Positions 62,673-64,000 of a DNA stretch of 64,000 bases are shown one piece after another (within the stretch, counting starts at the first letter, position 1; every line of letters starts with the position of its first letter). The position numbers and the translations under genes are program-made. Location of the stretch: positions 178,332-242,331 of the forward strand of contig NZ_QTYB01000001.1 in the NCBI RefSeq assembly GCF_003461955.1. Direction: 5' to 3'. Under the pieces are notes generated by a model, which did not search any database, was not told where the DNA came from, and worked only from the letters and a program-made list of their open reading frames with translations. The stretch comes from Ruminococcus sp. AM36-2AA. GTDB lineage: Bacteria > Bacillota > Clostridia > Lachnospirales > Lachnospiraceae.

Positions 62673-63455
62673 TTAGCGATGACTTTTTTTCTTATTCTTT
62701 TTACTTTTTACATTTACAAAGTCTTTTCTGTCAGGAACCTTTGCAAGTACGGAAATTCCCAGATATTTCTCAATATCCTCTTCTGTCTTGATCGTATCAT
62801 CCATTATCGTAAGAACTACAACAATCGCCGCACATGCTACAAATCCGAGAAGGAAACCGATTTCTGCATTTTTCTTCACGCTTGGTGATGTTCTGATCGT
62901 AGCAATCTTACCAACCTCGATGATCTTAGGCGGAACAACTTCCATTTTGTCTCCGATAAAGGAAGATGAAACATTGGCAACTTCATCTACGATTTCCTTT
63001 GCAAGAGCGGAATCCGCATTATTTACTGTGATCTCCAGAATACGAGTATCTGTTGGATTGTTAATGGAAATCGTCTTTCTCAGATCTTCTGCTGTCATAT
63101 CCAGTTTCAGATTCTCGATAACCTGTTCCAGAACCGGTGTACTGGTAATCAGTACCGTATAATCGCTGGTCAGGCTAGCTCCCAGCTGCAGATCCGCCAG
63201 AGAAGTCAATGTAGTTTCCTTGGAAAGTACCAACATACTGGATGTGGAACTATAAATTGGTGTCATCATAAACTGCGTATATGCTCCGGCACCACATCCA
63301 CCGATCAACGCTACCATCAGAATCAGCAGGATTTTTCTCTTCAGAGCCTGAAGAATCTCTCTTAAATCAATTTCCACTTCATCATCATTGACATCTGATG
63401 CAACTACCGCAGGTATTTTACTGTTTTCTAATTTACCGTCCAAATTGTTCACCAT
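62673..63455 (-). CDS. Wzz/CpsC polysaccharide co-polymerase
   Basis: 260 residues with two membrane helices (about 40-60 and 205-225) flanking an extracellular Wzz domain (YSSTSSMLVLSKETTLTSLA, LEITVNNADSALAKEIVDEV). The C-terminal cytoplasmic tail probably activates the CpsD-type kinase next door. First gene of the operon that runs to the LCP gene; 85 bases after its promoter. Confidence 0.9.
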   Translation of the reverse strand: MVNNLDGKLENSKIPAVVASDVNDDEVEIDLREILQALKRKILLILMVALIGGCGAGAYTQFMMTPIYSSTSSMLVLSKETTLTSLADLQLGASLTSDYTVLITSTPVLEQVIENLKLDMTAEDLRKTISINNPTDTRILEITVNNADSALAKEIVDEVANVSSSFIGDKMEVVPPKIIEVGKIATIRTSPSVKKNAEIGFLLGFVACAAIVVVLTIMDDTIKTEEDIEKYLGISVLAKVPDRKDFVNVKSKKNKKKSHR

Positions 63456-63493
63456 TGTAATTTCCTTTTCCTTCTTTAATAATGTAATACTTC

Positions 63494-63518
63494 GTTACTG
63501 ACAATTCTTCACAGTAAC
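63494..63518 (-). promoter_or_regulatory. Hairpin in the Wzz operon leader
   Basis: GTTACTG pairs with CAGTAAC across 11 bases, located about 17 bases after the predicted transcription start. No T run follows, so it is not a terminator by itself; it may be a recognition element. Confidence 0.5.
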
Positions 63519-63541
63519 ATATTTTTTGATAAACCGAATAT

Positions 63542-63570
63542 ATTCTACCGTAGGATGCCCCAAAAGTCAA
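63542..63570 (-). promoter_or_regulatory. Sigma-A promoter of the Wzz operon
   Basis: On the minus strand: TTGACT, 17 bp, TAGAAT, with a leader of about 80 bases. The interval 63571-63773 is AT-rich with nothing else recognised. Confidence 0.75.
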
Positions 63571-63773
63571 TTGCATGATCCGATTTTCACGTCAGATTTT
63601 CGTGTTTGAAAGAAATTCGATCAGACGGGACTAATAAAATATTCCATAAAATATAAAGCTCTATGAATATGTTCAAACACCATGGTCTGTTGTCTGAAAT
63701 TCATTTTATCAAAGCATAAATTGCGTTTATTTATCACAAATAAAAAATATTACCCCGAAATTGTATGTGATTA

Positions 63774-63930
63774 GTCAAGCGGATATTCGCAATCCGCTTC
63801 GCTACTTGCTCATAACCAAATAACTGCTCCGCAGTTTATCAGGAAGAGCTTGTACTCCTCCTGATACAAGCAAGTCCCCACCCACTGCTTATTGCTTTTC
63901 GCAACCCCGCAGGGGACTTACTTGATTTGG
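63774..63930. repeat. Two-hairpin dispersed repeat, copy C (extended)
   Basis: A unit identical to copy B from GTCAAGCGG through AACTGCTCCGCAGTTTAT, continued by further inverted repeats (GCTTGTA/TACAAGC; AAGTCCCC/GGGGACTT) and ending in the GGGGACTTACTTGATTTGG segment that in copy B lies before the full unit. The order of the parts is permuted between the two copies. Confidence 0.85.
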
Positions 63931-64000
63931 TTAAAGTTTTCTGTCGTCTTTTTCCTTGTGGATACTTCTGACAAATTCTTTAATTTTTCTGAGCCAGCCC
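63931..64000 (-). CDS. C-terminal end of a gene running out of the window
   Basis: The frame ending at TAA (63931-63933) reads WLRKIKEFVRSIHKEKDDRK on the minus strand, a basic amphipathic tail typical of real proteins. Only 22 codons are visible, so no family can be given. It lies upstream of the polysaccharide locus on the same strand, and its stop codon sits at the edge of repeat copy C. Confidence 0.45.
   Translation of the reverse strand, partial: GWLRKIKEFVRSIHKEKDDRKL

Overview
The window is a chromosomal segment of a low-to-mid-GC Firmicute, most likely a gut Lachnospiraceae of the Blautia type. The reasons are the Clostridia-style operons (ylxM-ffh-rpsP-khpA-rimM-trmD; yicC-remA-gmk-rpoZ-rimO-pgsA-cinA), strong purine-rich ribosome binding sites, crisp sigma-A promoters (TTGACA-17-TATAAT), abundant U-tract terminators, and fermentative or anaerobic functions (D-lactate dehydrogenase, radical SAM protein, corrinoid-type methyltransferase family). 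The genus is an inference. No rRNA, tRNA, CRISPR array, phage or insertion sequence was seen.

Layout. 0.2-9 kb: accessory and stress genes on the minus strand (GNAT acetyltransferase, a TetR gene broken by an amber codon, AGCS symporter, nitroreductase, NUDIX, AEC transporter, a nuclease-ATPase, AlkD-like glycosylase, NhaC antiporter). 9.3-13.4 kb: pgi, a HAD phosphatase and an Ig-like-repeat secreted protein. 13.7-21 kb: the housekeeping operon yicC to cinA, with rqcH divergent from it. 21-26.4 kb: AGE epimerase, a small orphan, a CLC protein resembling fluoride exporters, a TVP38 membrane protein and a radical SAM protein. 26.7-36 kb: leuS, a DAACS symporter, and an alpha-glucoside operon (GH13 + GH31) with a LacI regulator and a visible operator. 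36-46.3 kb: a divergent EF-G paralogue, a PHP phosphatase, tyrA-aroA, D-lactate dehydrogenase, a lipoprotein with endonuclease IV, and a CapA-like protein. 46.4-51 kb: the SRP/S16/tRNA-modification operon with queA in the place usually held by rplS. 51-59 kb: a UroD-family methyltransferase divergent from a PucR-type regulator, an internally deleted MscL, a TrmH methyltransferase, a lipase-like hydrolase, cyanase, and a Na/Pi cotransporter. 59-63.5 kb: the first genes of an extracellular polysaccharide locus (Wzz, tyrosine autokinase, SGNH-like membrane protein, LCP ligase) plus a secreted protein.

The most unusual items are: a dispersed two-hairpin repeat that sits at the 3' ends of minus-strand genes, has compensatory base changes between copies, and in at least one case supplies the end of a reading frame; an MscL reduced to the start of TM1 joined to the end of TM2; an EF-G paralogue lacking both the catalytic His and the NKxD motif; an SGNH-like protein with Asp at the nucleophile position; a stand-alone PD-(D/E)XK-like/P-loop protein; paired 24-bp direct repeats 41 bp apart between the PucR-type regulator and its divergent neighbour; and a terminator hairpin that begins a few bases after the predicted start of the cyanase transcript. 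No single complete new multi-gene system could be demonstrated from sequence alone.
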